Assembly: GCA_964019055.1 (NCBI GenBank)
Contig: OZ025211.1
Coordinates: 8,372,400 to 8,436,399, forward strand
Length of the DNA: 64,000 nucleotides
Direction of reading: 5' to 3'
Source of the DNA: Anthopleura xanthogrammica
Taxonomy: Eukaryota > Cnidaria > Anthozoa > Actiniaria > Actiniidae
Below, in pieces: positions 35,901 to 46,201 of this stretch. How positions within the stretch are numbered: position 1 is the stretch's first letter; each line of letters opens with the position of its first letter. The translations under genes and the position numbers were made by a program. The notes beneath the pieces are model-generated. The model worked only from the letters and a program-made list of their open reading frames with translations. It was not told the origin of the DNA and ran no database searches.

Positions 35901-38900
35901 CTCGAGGTCAGGGTAAAATTTGCATAAAAATGTATAAAAATGTATAAAAAATATGCAAATTTTACCCTGACCTCGAGCTCGCGCTGGGATCATAAGGGAT
36001 TGTGGGAAGACTACGGAAAGGTGCATTGTGCGTAGAAATAATGGTAGAACAACTAACAACAGAACTGGTACCTATATTATTTGAACAATTTCTGCAAGTA
36101 CGCATCAAAACATCAAATTTTATCGACACAATGAAACGACCTCTGGGCTGATGTAAGTGATTTTTGGGCATGCCTCAAACCAAGATTGAATTTAGCGTGT
36201 TATAGGTTTTGCGGAGGGACTGAAAATCCGGAAAACCCGGAGAAAAACCTTAGAATCAAGGAAAAGACCTGTTGGTAACAAAGTCTTCTCATATGTGATG
36301 TCAAGCCGATCCAAAAATCGAACCCGAGATCCCAGCGGTGCGAGGCAATGGACTATTTCGACGATACGGCGGCCATCTTGAATCTGAATTAATGAAAAGA
36401 ACCGTGTACGAAATACCGGGGGTATACGTAGGATCTGATGATAAGAAAAGACAAATCCTGGCTTTCTCTTGTCGTATAATGCTGGTTAAGTGACAAGCAC
36501 TTCATTTTTCTACGTAGTATCAGTCATTCCTTTTACATCTTGAATCGCAAGGCATTATGGGGCGTCCAGGGGGCAAAACAAAACAAAAATGTCAGTTAAT
36601 ATATAGAGTTTCATTTATTTGTCTCTTTTCATGTCCATCTTCTTAGTTCATCTCTTGTCAAAGTGTCTTCTGGTGAATTGTTAATGTTCATCGACGCCAT
36701 TTCTGTAACAAAGCTTTGTATATTTGCCCCCTATCAAGATGGCCGCCGTATCTTCGAAGTAGTCCATTGCACTACCGCTACTCCACACTTTATCCCCCAT
36801 GCAATATTGATTAGATTTATTTACGAACGCAGGGAGTACTACCCGTGGTTCTTCCCGTTCGTCTACACGTGATGGCAGCACGAAAAAGAACAAGAAAACA
36901 GGAAAGAAATATCGTGATAAAAAAAGAAACAGTGCTCACAATGACGAAGATGAAACAGACTCAAACAAGCAAACTCACAGGACGAAAGATAAACACAAAG
37001 ACTCGGGGCAAGATTTCATCCAGCGAAACAAAAAGGTTACAAAATTCTAAAACTATAGAGTATCTCTCTCTTTAGTGAATAAGGAGAAAACTTAAGGCTG
37101 CTCCAGCTAATTGCATGGGAGTGGAATTTGTGACTTTTTTTAACTCGCTCGTATCGCGTTAAAAACACTCGGATATTTCTGAATTTAGCACATGTAGTAG
37201 CTCAAACAGTTAGGCTTTTAACAGTGTATTCTTGAGAAGATTAATTTTTGAGTCCCGTTTGCCGTAACGGGCCGATTTTCTAACAGTTGTGTTTGCGCAA
37301 TTTTGTCCTCCTGTTCGCTCAAAAATCGATCGCTTTCCTTGAAACCGTTCAGATTCTTGGTAAATATGTTATCATAATTTTGTCTGCCGAGTTTGGAGGA
37401 ACTCTATCGAGCGCAAGTAGCTGCGCCATGAAAATAATACATGTACTAAATTCACTGAGAAATATTTGAGTTTTTTTGATACGAGGGAGTTAAAAAAATT
37501 ACGAAATCAACTCCATGTAAAAAACGCCTGAAGGCCTAACGTCCAAAACGTCAGAATAGTTGCATACTTTTTTACACGTGTTGTTTAAGTTTCCTTCTTA
37601 TTCGCTTGTTGTATTCAACACACCAACACAAGTCTCAACAAGTAACCGTAAGTCATCAGTTTAACTAAGTGCCTATTCCTTCGTTTGGATGTTATTGCTT
37701 TCAGCTCGCTGCAGATGCAGCAAACGTAATCCCTATGACGGAGGATGAAAAGAAAAGATTGGATGAGCTGCTTTCTTCGGACATCAATGAAATGATGGAA
37801 GTAAGTAAAGAATATAGTTCCGCTTTAGAATATATTTCGGGTATAGAACATTAATGAATATTTTCTGCTTGCTATAGAATCCTTACGATGATGATAGTCT
37901 TCGGCTAGCCAGCGGTGTTGGTTTTAGACCGGACGAGGAATCTGCACGAGCACTGGCTGACATTGACGAGTAAGTAGATTCTTTCCCAAGCTAACATTCG
38001 GTCTCATTAACAATTAGTCCTCGAGTCCGAATGGTCTACGAGTCAATAGCCCATGAGGCCGAAGGCCAAATGGGCTATTGACTCGTAGGCCATGAGGGCG
38101 AGAGGTCTAATTGTTTTAGTAAAAACCTACTAATCGGTCCAATAAAAGGATGCAAAAAGTTTTGGATTTTGCTTTAAATATATATTTTTTGGTTTTCAAA
38201 ACCGGCGCTTTTCGCTACTAGAGGTCTATCACTAATAGACCCCTAGTAGCTCAGCCAATCACAGGGCTCGATTGGTGATAGACCATTAGTAGGTTTTTTC
38301 TAATTGGTTTTATGAGTGCGTGAGGACAACTGAAAAAAACTATCACAGTTGATAGCGAAAGCGGAAAATTTTAGAACAACTTGAGCTGCAGAATTTCGAC
38401 TCTCAATCCAGGTGATCTGGAATCTAGGCGCGCAATGCATTGTTTGTCATGACGAAAATTTCCAACTGTTTTCTATTATCTCTTGTCAAAATGAAATATT
38501 TTCCACCAACAACGACGAAATGTGCTTTTTCTAAAAGGTATTTGGCGAATCATTGCACGGATGAATTTATTTTATTTATTTTCGGGCAAAAGATGTCGGT
38601 TATAACTGAAATCGAGCCGAAAACCTGGAACTAGGAAACATTGAGCTACGAAAAAAACGATCGCTGATTGGCTAATTCCTTCGGCCTAAGATAAGCGAGA
38701 TTACCTGGTTGTTCGCAGCGTTTTTTTTATAGAACTCTTTAGCTTGGGCGTTTGTTTTTCCCATTTCAGACCACGTGCATGTTATTCCTTTTAAAATAGG
38801 ATTCTTTGTTTCATTTGCATCCAAACAAAGAAATGCCACTCAAGGGCACGTGGTCTGAAATGGGCAAAACATTACGTCCAAGATAAAGAGGTCTATTCGA

Positions 38901-40978
38901 GTTATCCTCTCGTGGAATTGGAAACATTAAGGCCAAAGGGACAAGTGTCTATTAGTAACGAGTAATAGATTATATTTGGAGATAATCTTAAACAATTTGC
39001 TTTGATAATGTCGTTTCATTAACGATTTCTTTGTCACTTTTGTTGTGCTTACCAGGAAGTTAGTAACAAGTAATAGATTATATTTGGAGATAATCTTAAA
39101 CAATTTGTTTTGATAATGTCGTTTCATTAACGATTTCTTTGTCACTTTTGTTGTGCTTACCAGGAAGTTAAAAGCATTAGTACCGCCTACTGAGCTGGAA
39201 ATGTTGTCATCACATGCTCTCACAGATACACCGCTGACCCATAGATCCGAAGCATTCACAGATTCAAGTTTTCAAGTAAGAACCTCTGGCATCCTGCCAG
39301 TCTTCAGAAATCTAGTCTGCTTGAGTCCGATTTTTAGCATTGACTTCATTTTGAATTTATTCGCTTTTTTCAGGCCAGATCGAAACACGAGCTCGAAAAC
39401 CTTGATGATGTTGGTGAGTTAACCAAATAAAGTTTATTCGATGTATTATTATCCTCCCCCCGGAAAATGATGGGCAGCATTTTTACCTTAGCACGGTGCG
39501 ACTTCACTAGACACTAGATAGCAACCAGTTTTAGCAATAAATTATAGGGTACGAAATGATGGGGGCAGGAGGGGGGGGGGGGGGGGAGCTGAACTCACTG
39601 GGGTGTGACTGACTTCTCTAGGTAGTAACCCAAACATGTAAGAGTTAATTACCGAGAACCGAGGCAATAAGCCATATAAAGCCCGAGGAGGGCCGTAGGC
39701 TTATTGCCGAGGTTCGAGGTAATAACTGATTTATTTCATACCTTTATGAGGTTTTCACAACACACCATATCCCAAGAGAAAACAGGGTACTGATGTGAAA
39801 GCACTCAGGCATTTCGCTTTAGTGTGCACGTGCATGCGTAGATTACGAATTATGACGCTTCATTGGTCTTTATTATTTTCACTCATCCCACATTGAGCAA
39901 TGAAGGTTGAAAATTGATCTGATGAACTTTCAGCTTTAATTCTCTTACAAAACATAGGGCGGGGTTGACTTTAAGCAACGCCACGTAGGCGAGCTTCTGC
40001 AACTCTGCTCATTGGGTACGCTCATGCTATATAATGTATTTGCTACATTGGTTAGTTTATTGAGAGGAAATTTTATAGTATAATTTCAATTCTGATATTG
40101 ACTAGTGTCAATCTTGTGACAGATATCGGTGAAAAAGTCCTTCGCGAAGAAAAAGAAGCTCGAGACTTGAACCAAAGGATAATGGACATCGAAATGGAGC
40201 TCAAGAAATTGAAAGGAATATCGGAAGACGAAACTGAGGTAGGCTTCTCTCCATCTGTTGAAAATTAGTTTGCAGCCTTATCCACAACTGTGCGCAAAGG
40301 GAGGGTTTGAGATATGGCGATAAAAAAATGCCTACCCATGCGAAGTTACATGGTAAGATACACCGAAAGAGAACCCTGGACGACGCTTGCTCTAACAGTC
40401 GCGCAAATGCAAATGGGTATTGCATGATGCACGACGAGCTATTTCTTAGATGGTTTTACAGTGAGGGCACTCGAACCGTGAACACTTCAAGCCAGATTCA
40501 CAACAAGGCTCTGACATTATGTTAAGGTTAGCTAACTAAACATAATGTCAGAGTCTAGTTATGAATCTGGTTTCTGAACAGACCATGAAAAAATGTTTAA
40601 AAAACTAGAAGTGTTCACGGTTCGAGTGCCCGCACTGTGAGGCTTCCACCGCTCTTCCTAATAAATTCATGATAATGTCATAATTTTCTTATATTTTAGA
40701 ACCCCATATCTCGATCCCTACTCGACAAACTCCTTGGAGAAAGTTCACGTACCACATCACGAAGCACCACAGTAGCTGAATCAGTTATATCCTCCCTCTC
40801 GACACCACACCATTTAGCTATCGACCAGGGCGACTACACGCCAAGTGAGGAGAGGGACAGCGAAGTCACACCCAGTACCCCTGGTACTATATCAGCCTTG
40901 AGTGACGTCACCCTTACGAGTACAGATGTTGATACACCGCGTACTTTAACAAGTGCGAGTTCTTTGGGCACGTATTAA
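29995..40978 (+). CDS. FSIP1: Fibrous sheath-interacting protein 1 orthologue
   Basis: Fifteen exons in consistent phase: 29995-30017, 30251-30314, 30401-30458, 31575-31597, 32311-32437, 32843-33027, 33636-33795, 33992-34087, 36833-37035, 37705-37800, 37878-37969, 39164-39275, 39374-39413, 40123-40238, 40700-40978, giving 557 residues (human protein about 580). Family blocks appear in order: the MEIVSEG-LESISRPSS start, KIKKLDEILAKK about 143-160, QDFIQRN, EKKRLDELL about 326, GEKVLREEKEARDLNQRI about 429, RSLLDKLLGES about 469. Coiled-coil and acidic stretches dominate. In mammals FSIP1 is a testis/sperm-flagellum protein linked to the fibrous sheath (AKAP4). Exon 4 is only 23 bp and was needed to restore frame. 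Intron 11 has a duplicated 3' splice site. Confidence 0.9.
31226..31475 (-). mobile_element. 3' remnant of a reverse-transcriptase element (C-terminal endonuclease-like end)
   Basis: The minus strand reads in frame RRRFGDRICNHLYDIRKN, KPVSRHFNLPNHSLSDF, then GTHNPNGMNERFAFN and a stop. This pattern (R-FGDR-HL, KPV-RHFN--NHS--D, G-NP-G-NERF) is what I know from the C-terminal ends of retroelement polyproteins carrying a GIY-YIG-like domain. Only the end is present, so the copy is dead. It lies in intron 3 of FSIP1. Confidence 0.7.
32041..32222. repeat. TTTTCCCATTTCAGACCA element, copy 1
   Basis: The left end TTTTCCCATTTCAGACCATG and right end ATGTGGTCTGTAATGGGAAAA form inverted termini. Relatives are at 38751-38880 and 46809-46971, and a half copy is near 13660-13690. 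It is a dispersed MITE family. Confidence 0.8.
33130..33535. repeat. Inverted element with tRNA-like arms
   Basis: On the minus strand about 33165-33245 has a pol III box A-like TAGCTTTGTGG and a box B-like GGTTCAATTCC. An inverted partner on the + strand (about 33415-33460) has GGTTAGATTCC, and further inverted arms AGAAGCTAGGAAGAAATGAT / ATCATTTCTTCCTAGCTTCT lie between them. This suggests two head-on tRNA-derived SINE ends or a SINE-derived foldback. No intact tRNA. Poly-C at 33128-33151 borders it. Confidence 0.5.
34292..34308. repeat. Poly-G tract
   Basis: A run of about 17 G in FSIP1 intron 8. Similar runs are at 39571-39587 and 49336-49348. These lengths are prone to sequencing error. 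Confidence 0.9.
35120..35790. repeat. Minisatellite of X-box-like palindromes in FSIP1 intron 8
   Basis: GTTGCTTAGCAAC occurs seven times, at 35169, 35295, 35370, 35465, 35560, 35655 and 35754. The last copies are in 95-99 bp units that also carry GTATCAGGTGCACGTCAA and CCTTCAAACCAAAATATCAT. The palindrome fits the RFX X-box consensus (GTTGCC-GGCAAC type). A CRE (TGACGTCA) follows it after two bases in the first two copies (35183-35190, 35309-35316), and TGACTTTA or TGACTTCA follows in copies 3-6. Regulatory function is inference. Confidence 0.85.
35854..36024. repeat. Almost perfect 171-bp palindrome
   Basis: GCACCTTTCCGTAGTCTTCC...GGGTAAAATTTGCATA is repeated inverted with essentially no mismatches over about 75 bp per arm, around a short loop of ATAAAAATGTATAAAAA type. 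It is a young foldback element. Confidence 0.9.
36344..36770. repeat. MITE-like element related to 5405-5760
   Basis: The ends GCAATGGACTATTTCGACGA-TACGGCGGCCATCTTGA and the reverse AAGATGGCCGCCGTATC-TTCGAAGTAGTCCATTGC bound 427 bp ending about 60 bp before FSIP1 exon 9. Confidence 0.8.
38033..38294. repeat. Dispersed repeat, uninterrupted copy
   Basis: Matches both flanks of 18961-19361 without the 200-bp insertion. It contains a perfect internal hairpin around TGAGGCCGAAGGCC. It lies in FSIP1 intron 11. Confidence 0.8.
38751..38880. repeat. TTTTCCCATTTCAGACCA element, copy 2
   Basis: TTTTTCCCATTTCAGACCAC at the left and GTGGTCTGAAATGGGCAAAA at the right, about 120 bp apart. Same family as 32041-32222 and 46809-46971. 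Confidence 0.85.
38952..39172. repeat. Tandem duplication spanning a splice acceptor
   Basis: Two copies of about 108 bp (TTAGTAAC-AGTAATAGATT to TTGTGCTTACCAGGAAG). The second copy supplies the 3' splice site of FSIP1 exon 12 at 39164; the first carries an equally good site at about 39055. Using the first would put TAG (in GTTAGTAAC) in frame, so it would be a poison acceptor. Confidence 0.85.
40457..40641. repeat. Hairpin element in FSIP1 intron 14
   Basis: CAGTGAGGGCACTCGAACCG...ACATTATG at the left is reversed at 40540-40641. MITE-like. Confidence 0.75.
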
Positions 40979-41479
40979 ATTTATAATTTTTTAGTGGAAC
41001 AGATTTCTTAGGACTGTGAATAAGTAAGTACCTTTAGCAATAGCAACCATCGAGGACGCTGAAACGATGACGCGAGCATGTTTTCAAAACGGTTTTTGAT
41101 GTGCGCGCACCGTCGTCCGCGGCGATACGGACGTGCTGTACCTTGACCGCTTTGCTTAGCATCATCCATGACCGGTGGGTATTGATCTCATACGCTGTGA
41201 TTGGTGCAGTGGATGGCGTCAATATTCCGTGCCGTGTCCTTCTTTTTAACTTATACGAAACCCATTCAAAATGTATATATTGTGTAAACTGACAAATGGG
41301 TCATTTAAAAAAGTAGTTATATACTAGTGTGAATAAATGATTATCGTGGCAAGAATTTGTTGTTAAAGAATTGTAATTATACAAAGATACATAGACCAGA
41401 AAAGTGATAGACAAAGACACCCCTTGTTATGGGGGATCTTGGGATATTTGAGGGGTAGACATGGTAGCTCTGTTTTAAC

Positions 41480-41976
41480 ATAGTTAATGGAGTGGAATGG
41501 TTTGGAAACCTATTGTTCTAGGTTTTTGTTCAACCTTTTCTATTGTTATATGACGTTGACCGTGCACAGAGAAGAAAAAGTTGCAGCGTTTGTTCATCGT
41601 AAATTAGAGAACATAGACGTTTTTTCCTTAAAAATGTTCTAAAATAGGAGATATTTCTTAATTAATTCTATATGATAAAAATTAATTGTTTACTGAAAAG
41701 GGTAATCACCTTTTTGAACGCTTTCTTATCTATCATCTAGTAACTTAACTGTATCTGCGCGGAATTATTTATCCTCTTCTTTGTAATCTTAGAATGAAAA
41801 TTTTACACTTTCAAAATGATCGTACATGAAAACAGTACAGAAACTAGTATTTTCAGCCATACTTGCTTTGGTTCATTGTGCACGGTCAATATCACGTGAT
41901 GGTACGTTTCAACATCGCTCGCCAAACAAAAACCTAGAACAATAGGTTTCCAAACCATTCCACTCCATTAACTATG
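41480..41976. repeat. Outer inverted-repeat element that has been split by another
   Basis: Arms of about 50 bp (41480-41530 and 41925-41976) are near-exact inverses containing GGAGTGGAATGGTTTGGAAA. Almost all of the interior is the separate element at 41557-41889, so one element has jumped into another. Confidence 0.85.
41557..41889. repeat. MITE-like element, copy 2 (nested)
   Basis: TIRs TTGACCGTGCACA and TGTGCACGGTCAA bound a close copy of 5-335. Confidence 0.85.
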
Positions 41977-41989
41977 GTTTTAACGAGTA

Positions 41990-42120
41990 AAGCGGCGTCT
42001 ACACGAGCAAATTTCATCCTTGACAATTTTTCCTTGTCAAGGAAAAGCCAGCATGTCAAGGAAAAATTGTTCATTTTACTCCATCTACACGAGAAAAATT
42101 GCTCGTGTAAACGCCACTTA
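41990..42120. repeat. Hairpin element
   Basis: AAGCGGCGTCTACACGAGCA at the left pairs with TGCTCGTGTAAACGCCACTT at the right. CCTTGTCAAGGAAAAGCCAGCATG is part of an inner foldback. Confidence 0.75.
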
Positions 42121-44102
42121 ATGTAATGGTCATTTTTTAGAAGAGGCTTGTTGTAGACACGTCTTTGTTTATTTCAGTCTCTTGGGAATATAATTTAGAA
42201 ACACCATTAATTTCTTGCGCGCGAAGTGTGGAGAAATTTGTCTTCGGAACGAAAGCGAAGGACTAAGCCTTCGATCCTGATGTACTATACCTGCCTTTGC
42301 CCGCCCCTCCGCTGGTGCCTTTGCCGCCTGAAACCGCCGTTTAGTAAGAGCTGATTGTCCTGAGTGATCAAACTTTTTCAATATCCATGGATTCTTAACA
42401 AGAGCGCCATCCACAGGCTAGGCCGCAGTGCTCACATTCACGTATGAACATTAAGTATATTGATCACCCAAACGCCAGCCCACACACACTTGCCAACCTA
42501 CTCGACCATACAGCATGACCTCACAAGAGTCCTCACAAGATACGTAAGAATATGAGCATTATCTATGGTCTAGTGACTATACATCGTGCATGCAGTCGAA
42601 TCGCACTGTATTGACTGCCAATTAATCTGAGGCGATGGAGCTGTAATTATAAGTCCTAGACCAAACATCTGATCGTGTCTTTGGTACTCTAAGCTACTGT
42701 TGCTGTTTGTTTTTCTATATCTGTTGGAGAAATGACCGGATCTGCTAAGGATTGCAATTCATGGTCAACGAACGAAAGATAAAAAGAAAGAAGGAAGAAA
42801 GAAAGAAAGAAAGAAGGAAGAAAGGAGGGAAGAGAAAGAAAGAAAGAAAACCAGCAAAACGCACACGTGATAGAACCTTCCATTCCATTAGGTTGATTAC
42901 GAATAATAGAATTCATTAATTATTTTTAGCATTTTTTAGGTTTCTTAAAATAAAGGCTTTATTTAATTTTAAGAAACCATACCTTTTATGCATCGCAGAC
43001 TACGAATACAACATCCTATTTCTCTAAAAAAAATTCAAGATCCAAAGACTTACTGATGGACGCGATAGATCAAGGGTTTATACCAGACACCCTTGTGAGT
43101 TTCTGGGGTTATTTGATATAGAACGTCGTTACAAAAAGTGAAATACAAAATAGCCACAACTAATATCAAAAAGAAAACATATATGTATATAGCATTTATT
43201 TATTTATATGTGTTTTGTATTTACAATCTTGCCTGAGGCATCGATCAGCAAATATAGCTCTTGATCATGAGAATGATGCAAAATGCCCCCTCCCCTCCCC
43301 CCAAAAGAAATACACGAAACCCAAACCTTTCCATCTATTTTCACTGGGTCCGTTTTGTCCTAAAAAGGACGAATTTCAAGAAAAAACTGAGTTGGCGAAG
43401 AATATCTTATTTGGAAGTGAAGTGTAAGAGAAAATAAAAGCGATTTCATTTATAGCTGTTTCCCTTCGCTCAGGCCGGTTTCCAGGGGTTTTCCCTAATG
43501 AAATTGATTCTAATCCTGTGATCTCCTCTGATGATTAATAGTTATCAGTATCACGCGATTTATTCCTCTTTAAATATTCTTTGTTATTTTTTTTTACCAA
43601 AAAAGGGCGCTTAATACTTCAACTTGCCAGTATTTACACTCAGTAATAATCCGAGGGAAAATATTGATAGATATGTTTTGGCCTGTTTGGGGGAACATCT
43701 CTCGAGAGCTTAAGTTACGGAGGGTATAACATTTGACTTCCGCTCCGGAATAGTTAATCCCTCCGATCGAATTCAATATATAGAAATTTGATTTTGAAAG
43801 ATTTAGCTGGTCGCAAGCTACTTCATGTCTCGTGACGTGCTAGTCATATGAAAATATTCCCCGCTTCAGTGGTTTTCAATGAGACGAAACTGAAATGACG
43901 TACAGGAAATATATCAAAAGATATTAGCTCGTGCAGGTTGTTACAAGAGGAAAACAGTCCATAGATTCTTGACTGTGCATAAATTGGTGGTATTGACCGG
44001 AAATTTGCACAAACGAAGTATAGTGTTTGTGTAGATTTGTCAGAAGCAGCTTCTAGTCTCTTATTTATAGTTAAATTGATTTTCAAAACCAAGCGAGAAG
44101 AT

Positions 44103-44903
44103 ATGGCAAGTTCAGGCGAATTTGAAAAGACAGCGCTTCAAGTAAGACCTCTGAAAATCGAAGATGAGAAAGCTATACGAAGATTCCAAGAAATAGCTCA
44201 ATACTTCCTGAAGAACACAGGCGAAGGTAAAATACTTTATAGATCTGGAGTCAAGAACAACTACCAGTGGAGATCAATTTGTTATGCCAGCCAAAACTTC
44301 CGAGCTTACTATGCGCTCGAGTTATTTGGTCTGAGATCAGAGCTAACATGTCAGGCTTTCAAAACAGCAATCGAGAAAGAAATATTTAATAAGGAACTTT
44401 TCAAGGATATCAACAAAGTTACCAGTCTTGGTTGTGGACCTGGAGCAGAAATGTGGGGCTTCAAGATCTTCTGTGATGAGATTTTGCCCTATAGTAGCAA
44501 CTGCAGCAATGGAAGGAAAAAACCTCCTAGATTCATGGGCTATGACTCAGAGCTTGGTTGGATGCCATTTGTTGAGTCCTTAGACTTTGAATTCATCAAT
44601 AAAGAGGTGGATTCAACAGTCCTTAGGAACTTGATGCCCACTGATGTTATCATAATGTCATATTTTGCCAAAGCAGCTAAATTCAATATTGATTCACTGG
44701 AAGTAAATAATTTTTGGGACGAGCTGGAGAAGAAAGGAAATATCATTGTGGTGATTGAGATGGTTGATGAAAAACTTCATCAAATCCTTCAGCAACGAGG
44801 ATACTCTTCATTTGGAATTTTTGACAAAATTGGGAATGAAGCGCAGGTACATTGCTTACATCAAACAGACTACGCCGTTCTGAGAAGAACTGGAAGAGTG
44901 TAG
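44103..44903 (+). CDS. Intronless SAM-dependent methyltransferase-like protein
   Basis: 266 residues from the ATG at 44103 (G at -3 and +4) to TAG. At about residues 106-118 it has VTSLGCGPGAEMWGF, a glycine-rich motif I of class I methyltransferases, followed by RFMGYDSELGW at about 143-153, which could be the acidic motif II region, and PTDVIIMSYF near 180. No signal peptide, membrane segment or known target domain. The rest matches no family I can name, so the substrate is unknown. A single exon among multi-exon neighbours suggests a retrocopy or a lineage-restricted gene. A non-catalytic Rossmann-fold protein is also possible. Confidence 0.7.
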   Translation: MASSGEFEKTALQVRPLKIEDEKAIRRFQEIAQYFLKNTGEGKILYRSGVKNNYQWRSICYASQNFRAYYALELFGLRSELTCQAFKTAIEKEIFNKELFKDINKVTSLGCGPGAEMWGFKIFCDEILPYSSNCSNGRKKPPRFMGYDSELGWMPFVESLDFEFINKEVDSTVLRNLMPTDVIIMSYFAKAAKFNIDSLEVNNFWDELEKKGNIIVVIEMVDEKLHQILQQRGYSSFGIFDKIGNEAQVHCLHQTDYAVLRRTGRV

Positions 44904-46201
44904 ACTTCTATCCTGGATGAAACTACAGTTCAAAACTTTTGAAATTACCTGTAGTATTTATTATAATTATATTAGAATGAGAAAAAAATAATATACAGAA
45001 TTTATAGGGTAAATTCTAGACAGTACAATAGCTTCGCAGCCAAATTTTCTGGTCTGGTTCAGGTTCAATGAAGCAAGCAATGAAGATGCAAGAAGCCTCC
45101 AGAAATTCTTTTGCCTCATGACTTCATGTACAGTAGCTTGTTATCTAAACAAATGAACATTTTCACATGTATGTAATAGATTATAGACTCAAGGGTATAG
45201 ACAATGGGGATCAGAATATAAAGCTCTAGGTCTTACACAGCGAGGCAATGGAACTTCCTAGTTGTGTGTTGGGGGGGGGGAATCTGCTGTAGTAAATTAT
45301 ACTAGTATCTTATATAGATAATTCTGAGAGTAATTATTTTTTATCTGCCCAACTTAAAGTTCACACAGGCAGATGTCAGTCTGTACATTTGTATTATGAT
45401 TTTGTATTAAAAATAATTCTAAAAGAGTTTGTTGGATCTCTTCTTTGATTTGGCATTTATTTTCTGGGTTCTCTGGTTTTCCTCCCTCTGCAAAACCCAA
45501 CAAGCTAAATTCCAATTTGATTTTTGAGTTAGCCATGCATGCCCTTACTTCAATAAAATTAATCGTTTAATACATAAACATATAAATGTTTTGACCAAGT
45601 TGAAAAAAACTATCAATGGTAATATTTGCATTTCTCTTCCTTTAGTAGACCTGAAGATGTTGAGATGACAATGAAGCGTAATCTGTTATTGATAGTCTTT
45701 TTATATTAATCGTAATAAAGACTGAAATAAAGTTTCCATTGGAATACAGAAGCAATACTCGATCAAGTATCAAGTAATACAAGGCATTAAGGACACAGCA
45801 AAGGTTAAGTTACAGGAACCAGGATTTTAATCTTATTCTAATTTCTACAATGCTTTCATTGTTGTGCTGCAGTATAAGAAAATCACTGACAACAAAACAA
45901 AGTTCCAATCAAAGAAAAAGCTCAACCCCAAGTTGAAGAGCCACACTTTGTTTCAGCTTTGCAAATTATTACTTTCATAACTACAGTCGTACCTCCACTA
46001 ACGGCCATCAACCACAATGACCACAGAGATGAAACCTCTCCACAACAGCCACCTCGCCACAACAGCCACCTCTCCACAACAGCCACCTCGCCACAACAGC
46101 CACCTCGCCACAACAGCCACCTCGCCACAACAGCCACAACATTTTGTCCTGATAGTGGCCATTATGTAGAGATTTGACTGTATAAAAGTGAACAGTCTTC
46201 A
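44904..46201. other. Spacer between the methyltransferase-like gene and MRPS12 (convergent ends)
   Basis: Holds 3' sequence of both genes, a repeat also found near 25390-25460 (about 45460-45540), and the Tigger-like element at 45982-46182. No further gene supported. Confidence 0.6.
45982..46182. mobile_element. Tigger/pogo-like MITE containing a 17-bp minisatellite
   Basis: The ends CTACAGTCGTACCTCCACTA and AGATTTGACTGTA resemble the CAGTCGAACCTC-type termini of pogo/Tigger MITEs, with ACGGCCA / TGGCCATTAT next to them. The centre (46035-46137) is about six copies of CACAACAGCCACCTCGC. Confidence 0.6.

Larger units (their letters stand above)
40979..44102. other. Gene-poor region between FSIP1 and the methyltransferase-like gene
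   Basis: Holds the FSIP1 poly(A) signal (AATAAA at 41332-41337), nested elements (41480-41976), a hairpin (41990-42120), GAAA-rich simple repeats (about 42775-42850) and a small hairpin at about 42938-42985. An 81-residue minus-strand frame at 42169-42414 is not recognised and not supported. Confidence 0.6.

Noticed and set aside
42169..42414. 81-residue minus-strand frame in the gene-poor region
   Set aside because: Not recognised, no neighbouring exon in phase, surrounded by repeats.
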